Shown here one piece after another: positions 7,642 to 16,668 of a stretch of DNA of 43,584 nt (positions are counted from its first letter, which is position 1; every line of letters begins with the position of its first letter). The stretch is taken from contig JAUXFM010000011.1 of the NCBI GenBank assembly GCA_030622955.1, positions 1-43,584 on the forward strand, written 5' to 3'. Origin of the DNA: Lentisphaerales bacterium. Its GTDB lineage: Bacteria > Verrucomicrobiota > Kiritimatiellia > JAUXFM01. The position numbers and the translations under genes are program-made. A model generated the notes under the pieces. The model was not told the origin of the DNA and searched no databases. It saw only the letters and a program-made list of their open reading frames with translations.

Positions 7642-8586
7642 TTAGAAATTTGGAGTTCCTGCCGCAGGCAGGTCAAGACTGCCCACGATCTCTCCTATGC
7701 TCCCGAGCCCGTTCTCGATCAAGTAGGCCTCGATCCCGTCGATCACGGAAAGGACCGTGGATGGATCCGTAAACGTTGCCGTGCCAACAGCAACAGCCGA
7801 TGCGCCCGCAATGATGAATTCCAGCGCGCTGCCGCCACTTGTTATACCACCCATCCCAATCACAGGGATTTCCACAGCCGATGCCGCCTGCCATACAAGT
7901 TTCACCGCAACAGGACGAATTGCCGGCCCCGTAAGACCGCCGATCGTGTTGGCCAAAGCCGGCTTTCTCTTGCCAACATCAATGACAAGACTGGGCAAAG
8001 AATTGATCAGAGAAATTGCATCAGACCCACAGTTCTCCGCGATCTTCGCGAACTGGCCAATATCGGTAACAGCAGCCGAAAGTTTCGGAATGATCGTCAG
8101 ATCCGTGGCTTTTCGGACCGCCGTGATAACTTCTTCGGTCATCTTGGGATCCGTTCCGAACGCGATCCCGCCTTCCTTGATGTTCGGACAGGATATGTTC
8201 ACTTCAAGGCCCGCAACACCCTCGACATCGCTCAGTCGTTTTGCCACCTCGGCATACTCTTCGACCGTCCTGCCCCAGATATTCACGATTACTGGTGTGT
8301 CAAATCCGCGGAGGAACTTCATGTAGGTATCCACGAACCCGGCAACCCCCGGATTCTGGAGTCCTATCGCATTCACAATGCCACTGGCTACTTCAACAAT
8401 GCGCGGGGTGGGGTTCCCTTCATGCGGTTCCAGGCTGATCCCCTTGACGACAATTGCGCCAAGCCTGTTCAAATCGATCAAGCCGGCATATTCCGGCCCG
8501 TACCCGAACGTTCCCGATGCAACCATCACCGGGTTCTTCATTTCAATCGCGCCAATCTTGACGGCTATATCTGGTTTACCAATCAT
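7642..8586 (-). CDS. pyrD: Dihydroorotate dehydrogenase B, catalytic subunit
   Basis: 314 residues, the normal length for class 1B PyrD. It oxidises dihydroorotate to orotate with FMN in the cytoplasm (pyrimidine biosynthesis) and passes electrons to PyrK and then NAD. Visible motifs are the FMN-binding start NPVMVASGTFGYG (18-30), KGISLEPHEGNPTPR, the active-site stretch VNISCPNIKEGG with catalytic Cys133 (class 1 uses Cys), KLSAAVTDI (usually KLSPNVTDI, so two residues differ) and the C-terminal phosphate-binding GMGGITSGGSALEFI. The gene lies 82 bp downstream of pyrK on the same strand, which supports the NAD-dependent type B enzyme. Confidence 0.95.
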   Translation of the reverse strand: MIGKPDIAVKIGAIEMKNPVMVASGTFGYGPEYAGLIDLNRLGAIVVKGISLEPHEGNPTPRIVEVASGIVNAIGLQNPGVAGFVDTYMKFLRGFDTPVIVNIWGRTVEEYAEVAKRLSDVEGVAGLEVNISCPNIKEGGIAFGTDPKMTEEVITAVRKATDLTIIPKLSAAVTDIGQFAKIAENCGSDAISLINSLPSLVIDVGKRKPALANTIGGLTGPAIRPVAVKLVWQAASAVEIPVIGMGGITSGGSALEFIIAGASAVAVGTATFTDPSTVLSVIDGIEAYLIENGLGSIGEIVGSLDLPAAGTPNF

Positions 8587-8668
8587 AATTAGGCTCTAGC
8601 CCTTTACCAGCCGCCGGTTGTGATAAATCGTTCCGGCTCGGCAACTCTCCGAAATCCCAAATGGTCCT

Positions 8669-9448
8669 TTATTCCCATATAATGTCACTCGCATCAAAAA
8701 CGGGGCCTTCCTTACAGACCCTGACATATTCAATTTTGTCGCCCTTCTTCACCTTCTGGACACAGGCCAGGCATGCGCCTACACCACATGCCATGTTGCG
8801 ATCCATGGAAAGCCAGGCCTTCCAGCCATGCTTCTTCGCCATTTCGGCAATTGCCTTGAGCATACCATGCGGACCGCAGGAATAGATGACGGGGGTGGCG
8901 TCGGCTTTGCCCTGGCCCACCCAGTCCTCGACCAGGTCGGTGACGCGGCCTTTCATGCCCATTGAGCCATCCTCAGTGCTGATGCGGAAATCCCATTCGA
9001 GCATCCTGAACTCTTCAGCGCAGAGAATATGGCTTTTGCTCGAACTACCAACCATCATGATCCCCTTGACCGGTGAGCGCTTGGCGAAGAAATGAAGGGG
9101 GGCAACACCATAACCGCCGCCGATCAGCAGCGGCAGCGTTCCTTCTCTCGCCTGCGGGAAGCGCTGGCCGAGCGGGCCCATGATGCTTATCTCATCGCCC
9201 TGTTCCGCATACGTGAGCGCAGCTGTCCCTTTGCCAACAATCTTGAATATGACTGAAAGTGATGTGTCGTCAGCGTCCAGGACACTAAATGGTCGGCGCA
9301 GGACCGACTCAGCAAGCTTCGGTACCTGCAAGTGGATGAACTGGCCGGGCCCAACGGCTTTCGCGATAGCCGGCACTTCAATGGAAAGCAGGCGATACCC
9401 GCCCTTGAGTTCCTCGTGCCTTAATACCCGCCCTTGTTCAATCTTCAA
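8669..9448 (-). CDS. pyrK: Dihydroorotate dehydrogenase B, electron-transfer subunit
   Basis: 259 residues of the ferredoxin-reductase-like PyrK family. The FAD domain contains RRPFSV (51-56). The NAD domain begins with LLIGGGYGVAPLHFF. The C-terminal 2Fe-2S ligands are C221, C226, C229 and C245 (MACGVGACLACVQK...RVCKEGPVF). It moves electrons from PyrD FMN through FAD and the iron-sulfur cluster to NAD+. The start is a TTG at 9446-9448 preceded closely by AGAGGTGG, a strong ribosome site, and no ATG in the first part fits better. pyrK precedes pyrD, as in many operons. Confidence 0.95.
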   Translation of the reverse strand: MKIEQGRVLRHEELKGGYRLLSIEVPAIAKAVGPGQFIHLQVPKLAESVLRRPFSVLDADDTSLSVIFKIVGKGTAALTYAEQGDEISIMGPLGQRFPQAREGTLPLLIGGGYGVAPLHFFAKRSPVKGIMMVGSSSKSHILCAEEFRMLEWDFRISTEDGSMGMKGRVTDLVEDWVGQGKADATPVIYSCGPHGMLKAIAEMAKKHGWKAWLSMDRNMACGVGACLACVQKVKKGDKIEYVRVCKEGPVFDASDIIWE

Positions 9449-9513
9449 TATCCACCTCTGCGGCTATAAATCGGACGCTTTGTACGGCAAACCGTAGCAG
9501 AAGGCGCTGTCGT

Positions 9514-9533
9514 GTGTCGAGTGTCGAGTGTCG
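9514..9533. repeat. Short tandem repeat, three copies of GTGTCGA (last one partial)
   Basis: GTGTCGA-GTGTCGA-GTGTCG lies in the 255-bp gap between pyrK (upstream side) and the end of nrdJ. The rest of this gap holds small GC-rich hairpins but no gene I can support. Similar intergenic micro-repeats with other words occur elsewhere in the window. Confidence 0.6.
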
Positions 9534-9703
9534 CCATTGAGGGGCGAGCCATCCACTCTCTATTATGGAGCCTATCGTGAAGAAATAATGAATTGCCGGA
9601 CCCCCGGCAGAACCCACCGCCGGTTTTTCCGCTTTGCGTGGTGCAACCGCATGGCGAATGGACGCCCGAAGGGCCTGAAAAGCAATTCATGCCAGACGCA
9701 ATA

Positions 9704-12631
9704 TCAGGAGCAACCCATGGAGTTGCCGCAATTCCAACAACGGTAACAGGATCCATTTCGCACAGTGATCGCGCCACAGACATCACAAGCCGGTGCATCA
9801 TCCGAAAAATGCTGGAACTGCTCGTCTACCCGCTCACCCTGTGCCGGCGGATTAATCCCCGCCGTCTGCGTGGCAACAGGCGCCTCTTTTTCCTTCTCAC
9901 GCTCACGCCCGTTCTGCGAACCATTCGTTGGCGAGACCTGCGCTGCCGGCAATGCACCATCCCCCTCGGGGAAGGTAAGCTCAAGCCAGCGGAAGATATA
10001 ATCGACAATCGATTTTGCCATCGGGATATCGGGGTTGCTACTGAACCCACTCGGCTCAAACCGGCTGTGTGCAAATTTCTTGATAAGCTCCTTCACCGGC
10101 ACGCCGTACTGCAGGCAGAGCGAGATGGCGGTACCAAAGGCATCCATTGTGCCACCAACAGTACTGCCTTCCTTCGCCATCGTAATAAACAGTTCACCCG
10201 GCGTCCCATCTTCATAGATACCCACTGTGAGATACCCTTCATGCCCGGCAATCTCGAACTTGTGCGTGATCGACTGGCGGGTATGCGGCATTCTGCGCCT
10301 GAACGGCTTGCTGGTGTTCTCTGGCACAACATTCTTGCCATCCTGCTGATCGCCTGTCTTCGTAAGGTTTATCGGCTGGGTGCGTTTTGAACCATCCCTG
10401 TAGATGGCGACCGACTTAAGGCCAAGCTTCCATCCATCGATGTAGGCCTGAACAATTTCGCTTTCCGTTGTCTCGCTCTGCATGTTGATGGTCTTGCTGA
10501 TCGCGCCGGACAGAAACGGTTGAACAGCAGCCATCATCTTGAGATGGGCCTGAAATGAGATCGAACGCACTCCATCCTTTGGCTTGAAGGCACAGTCGAA
10601 AACCTCAAGGTGTTCATCTTTGAGTCCGGGCGCGCCTTCAATCGTCTCGCGCTCATGTATATGCTTCACAATGACATCAATTTGGTCCTCGCTGTAGCCC
10701 AGCGTCTCCAGCGCGCGCCGCACGCTGCGGTTCACGATCTTCATGAGTCCGCCGCCCGCAAGCTGCTTATATTTGACCAATGCAATGTCCGGCTCAACGC
10801 CTGTCGTATCGCAGTCCATCATGAACCCAATTGTCCCCGTTGGTGCCAGGAGGGTGACTTGTGCATTCCGGAATCCGTTCTTCTCGCCCTGTACCAGCAC
10901 CTGTTCCCATGCTTTTGTGGCCTCTGTCATGAGATCTGGCGGACATATGCTGCTGTTGATCCGGCCCACATTCTCATTATGCATGGTCATCACATCTTGC
11001 ATGCCATCCCGGTTCTTTGCGAACCCTTCGAATGTGCCCATTGTCTCGGCGATCTCGCTCGATGTGCTGTACGCGTAGGCGCTCATCACTGCAGTAACGG
11101 CACCGGCCCAGGCCCGCCCTTCATCACTATCATAAGGAAGCCCCATACTCATAAGGAGTGCGCCAAGATTCGCATAGCCCAGTCCAAGCGGACGGAAGTT
11201 ATGCGAGTTCGAGGTCATCTCTACAGAAGGATAACTTGCGTTATCGACGAGGATATCCTGGGCGATGACATAAAGTCGCACGGCGTGTTTCAGTTTCGGC
11301 AGGTCAATTCGACGTTCCGCATTCACGAACTTCGTGAGATTCAGTGATGCAAGGTTGCATGCGCTGTTATCCACAAACATGTATTCTGAGCAGGGGTTGC
11401 TCGCGTTTATGCGGCCGCTCTCCTTACAGGTGTGATACTTGTTGATGGTGGTGTCGTACTGCACGCCCGGATCGCCACAGACATGCGCACCTTCAGCAAT
11501 CATCCGCATCAGCTCGCGTGCTTTATGAGTGTCAATCGTTTCACCTGTTGTGACAGCTTTGGTTTCCCATTCGCCATCGTTTTCAACCGCACGCATGAAT
11601 TCATCGGTCACACGAATAGAGAGGTTCGCATTCTGGAACATGACCGAGTCGTATGCCTCGCCACCGAACGAGCCGTCATAGCCCTGGTCGATCAAGGCCC
11701 AGGCCTTCTTCTCTTCCTTCGTTTTGCAGGTGATGAAATCGATCACGTCCGGATGATCAATACGAATACTCTGCATTTTTGCTGCTCTGCGGGTTTTGCC
11801 GCCGGATTTGATGACAGCTGCGACCTGGTCGAAAACCTTCATGAAGCTGAGCGGACCTGAAGGCGTCCCACCACCCGAAAGCTTCTCCCTGCTACTGCGC
11901 AGCGTGCTCAGGTCAGTGCCTGTTCCGGAACCATACTTGAAGATCATGGCTTCCGATGTGGCCAGGCGCATGATGTCTTCCATGGTGTCGTCAACCGACT
12001 GGATGAAGCATGCGGAGACCTGCGGATGCTCGTAGGAGTTCGTCGTCATGGCAGCCTTGTCTTCGTCCACATCCCAATGATAGTTGCACCGGCTGTTGGC
12101 AGAGATGCCCTGTACATGATAAAGCCCGGCGTTAAACCATACCGGGCTATTGAACGAACCATACTGGTTCAGGCAAAGGTGAGAGAGCTCTCCGTAGAAG
12201 CGCTCAGAGTCTTCCGGGGTCTCAAAATACCCATCTTTCAGGCCCCAATCTGCGATTGTGCGGACAACTCGATGCACCAGTTCCCGCACCGATTTCTCGT
12301 GATACTCGCTGTCTTCCGAGCCGTAGAAATACTTAGAAGAAACTACGTTTGCTGCGAGCTGCGACCATGCCTTGGGCACTTCAACATCTGTGCGGGAGAA
12401 GATCGCATTACCTTTGTCATCGCTGATGCTTGTCTTCCGTTTGTCCCACTCGATCGCGTCGAATGGACTCACGCCTTCCTTCGTGAAAAGACATTCGATA
12501 GAGAGTCCCTTCTGTTTCCCTTTTATCTTCTCGCCTGGTGTATTTTTTCGTCCGGATTTTGGTTTGATGTTTCTTGGATTCGTAGTCGCTTGGTCGTTAA
12601 CCGTTCCTGATGGCTCACGAACTTCCAGCAT
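9704..12631 (-). CDS. nrdJ: Vitamin B12-dependent ribonucleoside-diphosphate reductase (class II)
   Basis: 975 residues. It reduces ribonucleotides to deoxyribonucleotides using adenosylcobalamin, so it works with or without oxygen. Features include YGSFNSPVWFNAG (near 165), the substrate loop HPQVSACFIQSVDDTMEDI, FKYGSGTGTDLS, the NPCSEYMFVDNSACNLASLNL block containing the active-site Cys region, LAPTGTIGFMMDCDTTG, and a C-terminal DUF/Zn-ribbon tail with CDVC...CYRCWNC, as expected for the long NrdJ type. I place the start at the ATG 12631, which has GGGAG 8 nt upstream; a TTG five codons earlier is less likely. The upstream promoter has an NrdR-box-like spacer. No class I or III reductase is seen in the window. 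Confidence 0.96.
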   Translation of the reverse strand: MLEVREPSGTVNDQATTNPRNIKPKSGRKNTPGEKIKGKQKGLSIECLFTKEGVSPFDAIEWDKRKTSISDDKGNAIFSRTDVEVPKAWSQLAANVVSSKYFYGSEDSEYHEKSVRELVHRVVRTIADWGLKDGYFETPEDSERFYGELSHLCLNQYGSFNSPVWFNAGLYHVQGISANSRCNYHWDVDEDKAAMTTNSYEHPQVSACFIQSVDDTMEDIMRLATSEAMIFKYGSGTGTDLSTLRSSREKLSGGGTPSGPLSFMKVFDQVAAVIKSGGKTRRAAKMQSIRIDHPDVIDFITCKTKEEKKAWALIDQGYDGSFGGEAYDSVMFQNANLSIRVTDEFMRAVENDGEWETKAVTTGETIDTHKARELMRMIAEGAHVCGDPGVQYDTTINKYHTCKESGRINASNPCSEYMFVDNSACNLASLNLTKFVNAERRIDLPKLKHAVRLYVIAQDILVDNASYPSVEMTSNSHNFRPLGLGYANLGALLMSMGLPYDSDEGRAWAGAVTAVMSAYAYSTSSEIAETMGTFEGFAKNRDGMQDVMTMHNENVGRINSSICPPDLMTEATKAWEQVLVQGEKNGFRNAQVTLLAPTGTIGFMMDCDTTGVEPDIALVKYKQLAGGGLMKIVNRSVRRALETLGYSEDQIDVIVKHIHERETIEGAPGLKDEHLEVFDCAFKPKDGVRSISFQAHLKMMAAVQPFLSGAISKTINMQSETTESEIVQAYIDGWKLGLKSVAIYRDGSKRTQPINLTKTGDQQDGKNVVPENTSKPFRRRMPHTRQSITHKFEIAGHEGYLTVGIYEDGTPGELFITMAKEGSTVGGTMDAFGTAISLCLQYGVPVKELIKKFAHSRFEPSGFSSNPDIPMAKSIVDYIFRWLELTFPEGDGALPAAQVSPTNGSQNGREREKEKEAPVATQTAGINPPAQGERVDEQFQHFSDDAPACDVCGAITVRNGSCYRCWNCGNSMGCS

Positions 12632-12734
12632 TATCCCGTCTCCCAATATTCATGCGCACAAAGCGCAGCACTTAATTATTGAAAATGAAACTCCATTGCA
12701 GGCTACTAGATGTGCTACCCGTGGCCCACAATTG

Positions 12735-12766
12735 GACACTATTAACCCCACATATAGTGTCATCAA
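12735..12766 (-). promoter_or_regulatory. nrdJ promoter with NrdR-box-like site and 27-bp inverted repeat
   Basis: On the minus strand, TTGATG (complement of 12761-12766), a 16-bp spacer, and TAATAG (complement of 12739-12744). The spacer 12745-12760 reads ACACTATATGTGGGGT and matches 13 of 16 positions of the NrdR box consensus. GACACTAT (12735-12742) and ATAGTGTC (12754-12761) form a perfect 8-bp inverted repeat around 11 bp. NrdR normally represses ribonucleotide reductase genes, so bound protein here would block polymerase. Prediction from sequence only. Confidence 0.5.
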
Positions 12767-12978
12767 GTAAAAAAACAAAAAAAAGACAAAACCTCTTTTT
12801 CTTCTCCATTTAACGCAAGTTTATCTACACAATGATCACCGCGGCCAAGGCGTTGGTGGAGACGTTTTTGAACGCAAAAAAACTTAACCCTTTTCCCTTG
12901 ACGGGTTTTGCGAAATGAAAGCGGTGAAAATCGTGCAGTAAAGATGGCTTCTGTGCGTTGCGATGACGGGGTATGACC

Positions 12979-13007
12979 TTGATACTGCAACTGACATGAA
13001 CTATAGT
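12979..13007 (+). promoter_or_regulatory. Sigma-70-type promoter for tkt
   Basis: TTGATA (12979-12984), a 17-bp spacer and TATAGT (13002-13007). Predicted start of transcription is near 13014, giving a leader of about 35 nt before the tkt ATG at 13050. The remainder of the roughly 400-bp gap between nrdJ and tkt holds the nrdJ promoter and a one-mismatch DnaA-box-like TTATCTACA near 12820, and I see no gene in it. Confidence 0.6.
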
Positions 13008-13049
13008 GATGCCCTTTTCAAGATCGACAAACTACATTGGAGATGACAG

Positions 13050-15047
13050 ATGACAACTATTAGTAACAAGCAACTTTCTCTCGCCGCAAACACTATCCGC
13101 GGCCTCGCAATGGATGGTGTCCAAAAAGCAAACTCGGGACACCCAGGGCTGCCGATGGGCATGGCGGATGTTGCCGCAGTTCTCTTCCTCAAACACCTCA
13201 AACATTGTCCATCTGAACCGACATGGCTTGACCGCGATCGCTTTGTTCTTTCTGCCGGACATGGCTCAATGTTGATCTATTCTCTTCTCCATCTTTCGGG
13301 TTACGGGCTGCCGCTCGATGAGCTGAAAGCCTTTCGGCAATGGGAAAGCCTCACGCCTGGTCACCCGGAACGCGGCCACACTAAAGGTGTAGAAACAACA
13401 ACCGGTCCGCTCGGACAAGGCTGTGGGAACGGTGTCGGCATGGCGCTTGCCGAACGTATGATGGCCAGCCGTTACAACACCGACAAAAGCCCCATTTTTG
13501 GGCACTTTACCTATGTTTTGGCGAGTGATGGCGACCTCATGGAAGGCATCAGTCACGAAGCTTTTTCGCTCGCCGGTCACCTCGGCCTGAACCGATTGAT
13601 CGTCCTTTACGACAGTAATCGCATATCAATTGAAGGCTCTACGGACCTGGCCTACACAGAGGATCCACGAGCCCGTTTCGAGGCCTATAAATGGAATGTT
13701 CTCGAGGTGGATGGCCATAATCATGAGGAGATAGATAAGGCTATTTCCGCTGCAAAATCCGAGCAGAACAAGCCCACCATCATCATCTGCAATACCCAGA
13801 TCGGGTGGGGCAGCCCTAACAAGGCGGGCACCGCACAGTCACATGGTGAACCGCTCGGAGCTGACGAAATTATCGCTTCAAAAAAGCAGCTGGGCCTTCC
13901 CGAAGATAAGGAGTTCCACGTCGAGCAGGAAGTCTCCGCCCTCTTCAGCGCGCGTGCTGAAGAAATGGAAAAAGAGATGGCGAGTTGGTCTGCTGTTTTC
14001 AACGAGTTCAAGAACGCCAACCCTGAACAGGCGGCCCTGCTTGACAAAGCACTCAGTGGCGAGCTCCCTGAAGATCTCAGTGGCCTGATGCCCGAGTTCG
14101 ATCCCAAGACCCCGATCGCAACACGTGCTGCTTCCGGCAAGATCTTACAGAAGCTTGCGCAGGCAATGCCATCGCTCGTTGGCGGTTCGGCAGATCTGGC
14201 GCCAAGTAATAAGACAATGTTGAACGATGCTGACTCCGTCGGCACCGGCTCTTTCGGTGGACGCAATCTCCACTTCGGTGTACGTGAACATGCGATGTGC
14301 GCGATGCTTAACGGCATGGCTTTGCACGGCGGCCTTCGCGTCTATGGCGCGACTTTCTTTGTGTTCGCTGATTATTGCAGACCATCCATCCGGCTCGCCG
14401 CACTCATGAAGCTTCCCATAATCTATGTGTTCACACACGACAGCTTTTATGTCGGCGAAGATGGGCCAACACATCAGCCAGTTGAGCAACTCGCGAGCTT
14501 ACGCGCGATGCCAAACGTGACCGTGCTGCGGCCCGCCGATGCGACGGAAACCGCAGCTGCCTGGATTGCCGCATTGAAGAACCAAGACGGCCCATCGCTG
14601 CTCCTTCTTACGCGACAGGGGCTACCCATCCTCGACAGGACCCAGCACCCGCCAGCCGCATTGGTCGAGAAAGGCGCATACGTGGTCTGGGAGAGCGAGG
14701 AAAAGGACCCCGATCTCATAATCATGGCATCTGGATCAGAGGTCTCGCTGGCGCTTGAAGCCGGGCAGAAGCTGGCTAATAACAGGGCGGTCCGCGTTGT
14801 CAGCATGCCATCCTGGGAACTCTTCGAGAAACAGGACAATGGCTATAAACAGGCTGTTTTACCGCCTCATTGCACCCTGCGACTAGCCGTCGAGGCGGGC
14901 ATCAGCATGGGCTGGGACAAGTATATCGGACCGGAAGGCGGGCTCGTATGCATCGATCATTATGGCGCTTCTGCCCCATATAAGGTATTAGCAGAGAAGT
15001 TCGGCTTCACCGTCGATAATGTTATCGCAGCAGCAGAAAAGCTTTAA
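13050..15047 (+). CDS. tkt: Transketolase
   Basis: 665 residues, full length. It transfers two-carbon units between ketoses and aldoses in the pentose phosphate pathway using thiamine diphosphate. Landmarks are [19 protein letters not shown] (27-45), [40 protein letters not shown] (101-124), the ThDP/metal motif [19 protein letters not shown] (158-176) with [30 protein letters not shown], and [17 protein letters not shown]. The GDG/N metal motif and the Glu of the REH segment are intact. The start is supported by TTGGAGA 6 nt before the ATG and by a good promoter. It produces ribose-5-phosphate precursors that feed the nucleotide genes in this region, though linkage may be coincidental. Confidence 0.97.
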   Translation: MTTISNKQLSLAANTIRGLAMDGVQKANSGHPGLPMGMADVAAVLFLKHLKHCPSEPTWLDRDRFVLSAGHGSMLIYSLLHLSGYGLPLDELKAFRQWESLTPGHPERGHTKGVETTTGPLGQGCGNGVGMALAERMMASRYNTDKSPIFGHFTYVLASDGDLMEGISHEAFSLAGHLGLNRLIVLYDSNRISIEGSTDLAYTEDPRARFEAYKWNVLEVDGHNHEEIDKAISAAKSEQNKPTIIICNTQIGWGSPNKAGTAQSHGEPLGADEIIASKKQLGLPEDKEFHVEQEVSALFSARAEEMEKEMASWSAVFNEFKNANPEQAALLDKALSGELPEDLSGLMPEFDPKTPIATRAASGKILQKLAQAMPSLVGGSADLAPSNKTMLNDADSVGTGSFGGRNLHFGVREHAMCAMLNGMALHGGLRVYGATFFVFADYCRPSIRLAALMKLPIIYVFTHDSFYVGEDGPTHQPVEQLASLRAMPNVTVLRPADATETAAAWIAALKNQDGPSLLLLTRQGLPILDRTQHPPAALVEKGAYVVWESEEKDPDLIIMASGSEVSLALEAGQKLANNRAVRVVSMPSWELFEKQDNGYKQAVLPPHCTLRLAVEAGISMGWDKYIGPEGGLVCIDHYGASAPYKVLAEKFGFTVDNVIAAAEKL

Positions 15048-15059
15048 GTAGATAGCCAC

Positions 15060-15134
15060 GACAATGTACAAAAGAGAAACGGCTGCAATCCTTCGGTGTT
15101 GTCACCGTTGGCCTCCTGCCGTTTCCGCATTGTC
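15060..15134 (+). other. Nested inverted-repeat structure between tkt and murA
   Basis: Three nested stems: GACAATG (15060-15066) with CATTGTC (15128-15134); GAAACGGC (15076-15083) with GCCGTTTC (15118-15125); and an inner hairpin CGGTG-TTGT-CACCG (15094-15107). All are perfect pairs. It starts 12 nt after the tkt stop and ends 48 nt before the murA start. It could be a structured 3' end, a murA leader element or a decayed palindromic repeat. I do not recognise a known riboswitch. Confidence 0.5.
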
Positions 15135-15182
15135 TCTGGTTGAGCGATTGTTTTCATTAACCAATAACGAATAACCACTCCC

Positions 15183-16457
15183 TTGTCTTCTTTCATAATA
15201 AAAGGTAATCGACGGCTCGAGGGCACGTTTCGGCCACGCGGCAACAAGAATGCCGCGCTCCCAATGCTCGCCGCTACGGTAATGACCGACAAGCCGGTCG
15301 TTCTCCAGAATGTCCCGATCATTAATGACGTTCTGACAATGTGCGAGATTCTCGTGGATCTTGGCGCTACTGTTGAGCGCAGGAAGAATACCGTCACTAT
15401 CTGCGCCGCATCACTGCGGAAACGAACATTGCCGGCCGATCTTTGCCGGAAGGTGCGATCCTCGATTCTCTTCGCCGGGCCGCTTGCCGCCCGGCATGGT
15501 TCCGCCAAGCTGCCGCCGCCGGGTGGCGATGTTATCGGCAGGCGCAGACTCGATACCCATTTTGCCGGGTTGAAGGCGCTCGGGATCAAGGTGTGCGCAA
15601 ATCATGATTACCGTTTGAAATGTACGAAGCTCAAAGGAGCGGACCTCTTGCTCGATGAAGCAAGCGTTACGGCCACGGAGAACGTACTCATGGCAGCGTG
15701 TCTCGCGAAGGGCAGAACTGTGATTTTCAATGCTGCCTGCGAACCACATGTCCAGGATCTTTGCCATCTGCTGAACAAGATGGGCGCACAGATAGAAGGC
15801 ATCGGCACGAACCGGCTGCAGATCCAAGGGGTAAGAAAACTGCGGGGAGCGACACATAGGATACAGCCGGACCACATCGAGATCGGAAGTTTCATTGCAG
15901 CGGCCGCGGTTACCGGTGGCTCCCTTGACATCCCGGGCGTTAATGGTCAGGATCTCGCAATGATCGCACCCTCCTTCGCAAAGTTGGGGCTCTGCTGGCA
16001 GATCAAGGGTAAGACACTCCACCTGCCGGGCAGACAGAAGCTGGCGATCGCTGACGACCTCGGGGCAGCCATCCCGAAAATAGAAGACGGTATTTGGCCG
16101 GCATTCCCGTCCGATTTGATGAGTATAGCCATTGTACTGGCTACCCGGGCAAAGGGAACGATCCTTATCTTCGAGAAGATGTTTGAGAGCCGCATGTATT
16201 TCGTCGATCGCCTCATCAGCATGGGCGCGAAACTCGTGCAGTGCGATCCGCACAGAGTGATCGTTACGGGCCCAGCACGTCTCCAGGCAACACACCTTGA
16301 GAGCCCCGATATCCGGGCCGGCATGGCCCTCCTTGTCGCTGCGCTATGCGCGAAAGGTGAGAGCATCATCGACAATGCCGAAACGATCGACCGCGGCTAC
16401 GAATGTATCGAAGAGAAGCTTGCGGCGCTCGGCGCCTCCATTTCGCGGAAGCGCTGA
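15183..16457 (+). CDS. murA: UDP-N-acetylglucosamine 1-carboxyvinyltransferase with Asp in place of the active Cys
   Basis: 424 residues. It adds enolpyruvate from PEP to UDP-GlcNAc, the first committed step of peptidoglycan synthesis in the cytoplasm. Conserved parts are RPRGNKNAALPMLAA (18-32, Lys22 and Asn23), RSSILFAGPLAARHG, the catalytic loop PPPGGDVIGRRRLDTH, FPSDLMSIAIVLATRAKG, FESRMYFVDRLISMGA and DIRAGMALLVAAL. The loop residue normally Cys115 is Asp116 (GAT, 15528-15530), the change known to give natural fosfomycin resistance in Chlamydia and Mycobacterium. The start is a TTG at 15183. It is set by alignment to the family N-terminus and an upstream in-frame TAA, and has no obvious ribosome site. 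Confidence 0.92.
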   Translation: MSSFIIKGNRRLEGTFRPRGNKNAALPMLAATVMTDKPVVLQNVPIINDVLTMCEILVDLGATVERRKNTVTICAASLRKRTLPADLCRKVRSSILFAGPLAARHGSAKLPPPGGDVIGRRRLDTHFAGLKALGIKVCANHDYRLKCTKLKGADLLLDEASVTATENVLMAACLAKGRTVIFNAACEPHVQDLCHLLNKMGAQIEGIGTNRLQIQGVRKLRGATHRIQPDHIEIGSFIAAAAVTGGSLDIPGVNGQDLAMIAPSFAKLGLCWQIKGKTLHLPGRQKLAIADDLGAAIPKIEDGIWPAFPSDLMSIAIVLATRAKGTILIFEKMFESRMYFVDRLISMGAKLVQCDPHRVIVTGPARLQATHLESPDIRAGMALLVAALCAKGESIIDNAETIDRGYECIEEKLAALGASISRKR

Positions 16458-16588
16458 TTGTACTTTCCCGCCGGCCCGGCTGGCTCCAAGAATCTGAAGG
16501 CAGCGGCTGCCCAAAACTTCACAAACAAGAGCGGCGCGTCCAAAGGCCTATAGTGAAGTGAGTGTTTGTGCTTCCATCCGTCGCAAAG

Positions 16589-16636
16589 AAAAAAGCGCCA
16601 CGAACTGTTCTCAGCTCGTGACGCTCGTTCTTTTTT
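16589..16636. terminator. Bidirectional intrinsic terminator between murA and the convergent Spy-like gene
   Basis: A6 (16589-16594), then GCG-C-CACGA...TCGTG-A-CGC as a GC-rich stem, ending in T6 (16631-16636). Stem plus A-run on one side and T-run on the other gives a terminator for both strands, exactly between two convergent genes. Confidence 0.75.
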
Positions 16637-16668
16637 AAACCAATAACAATCAACCAGTCTTTCGGCCT

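Noticed and set aside
7609-8592. Plus-strand 327-codon frame opposite pyrD
   Set aside because: It is fully antisense to pyrD, which has all family motifs.
9604-9628. CCGGC-(10 nt)-GCCGG followed by T5 on the plus strand
   Set aside because: It has the form of an intrinsic terminator, but no plus-strand gene precedes it and both flanking genes run on the minus strand.
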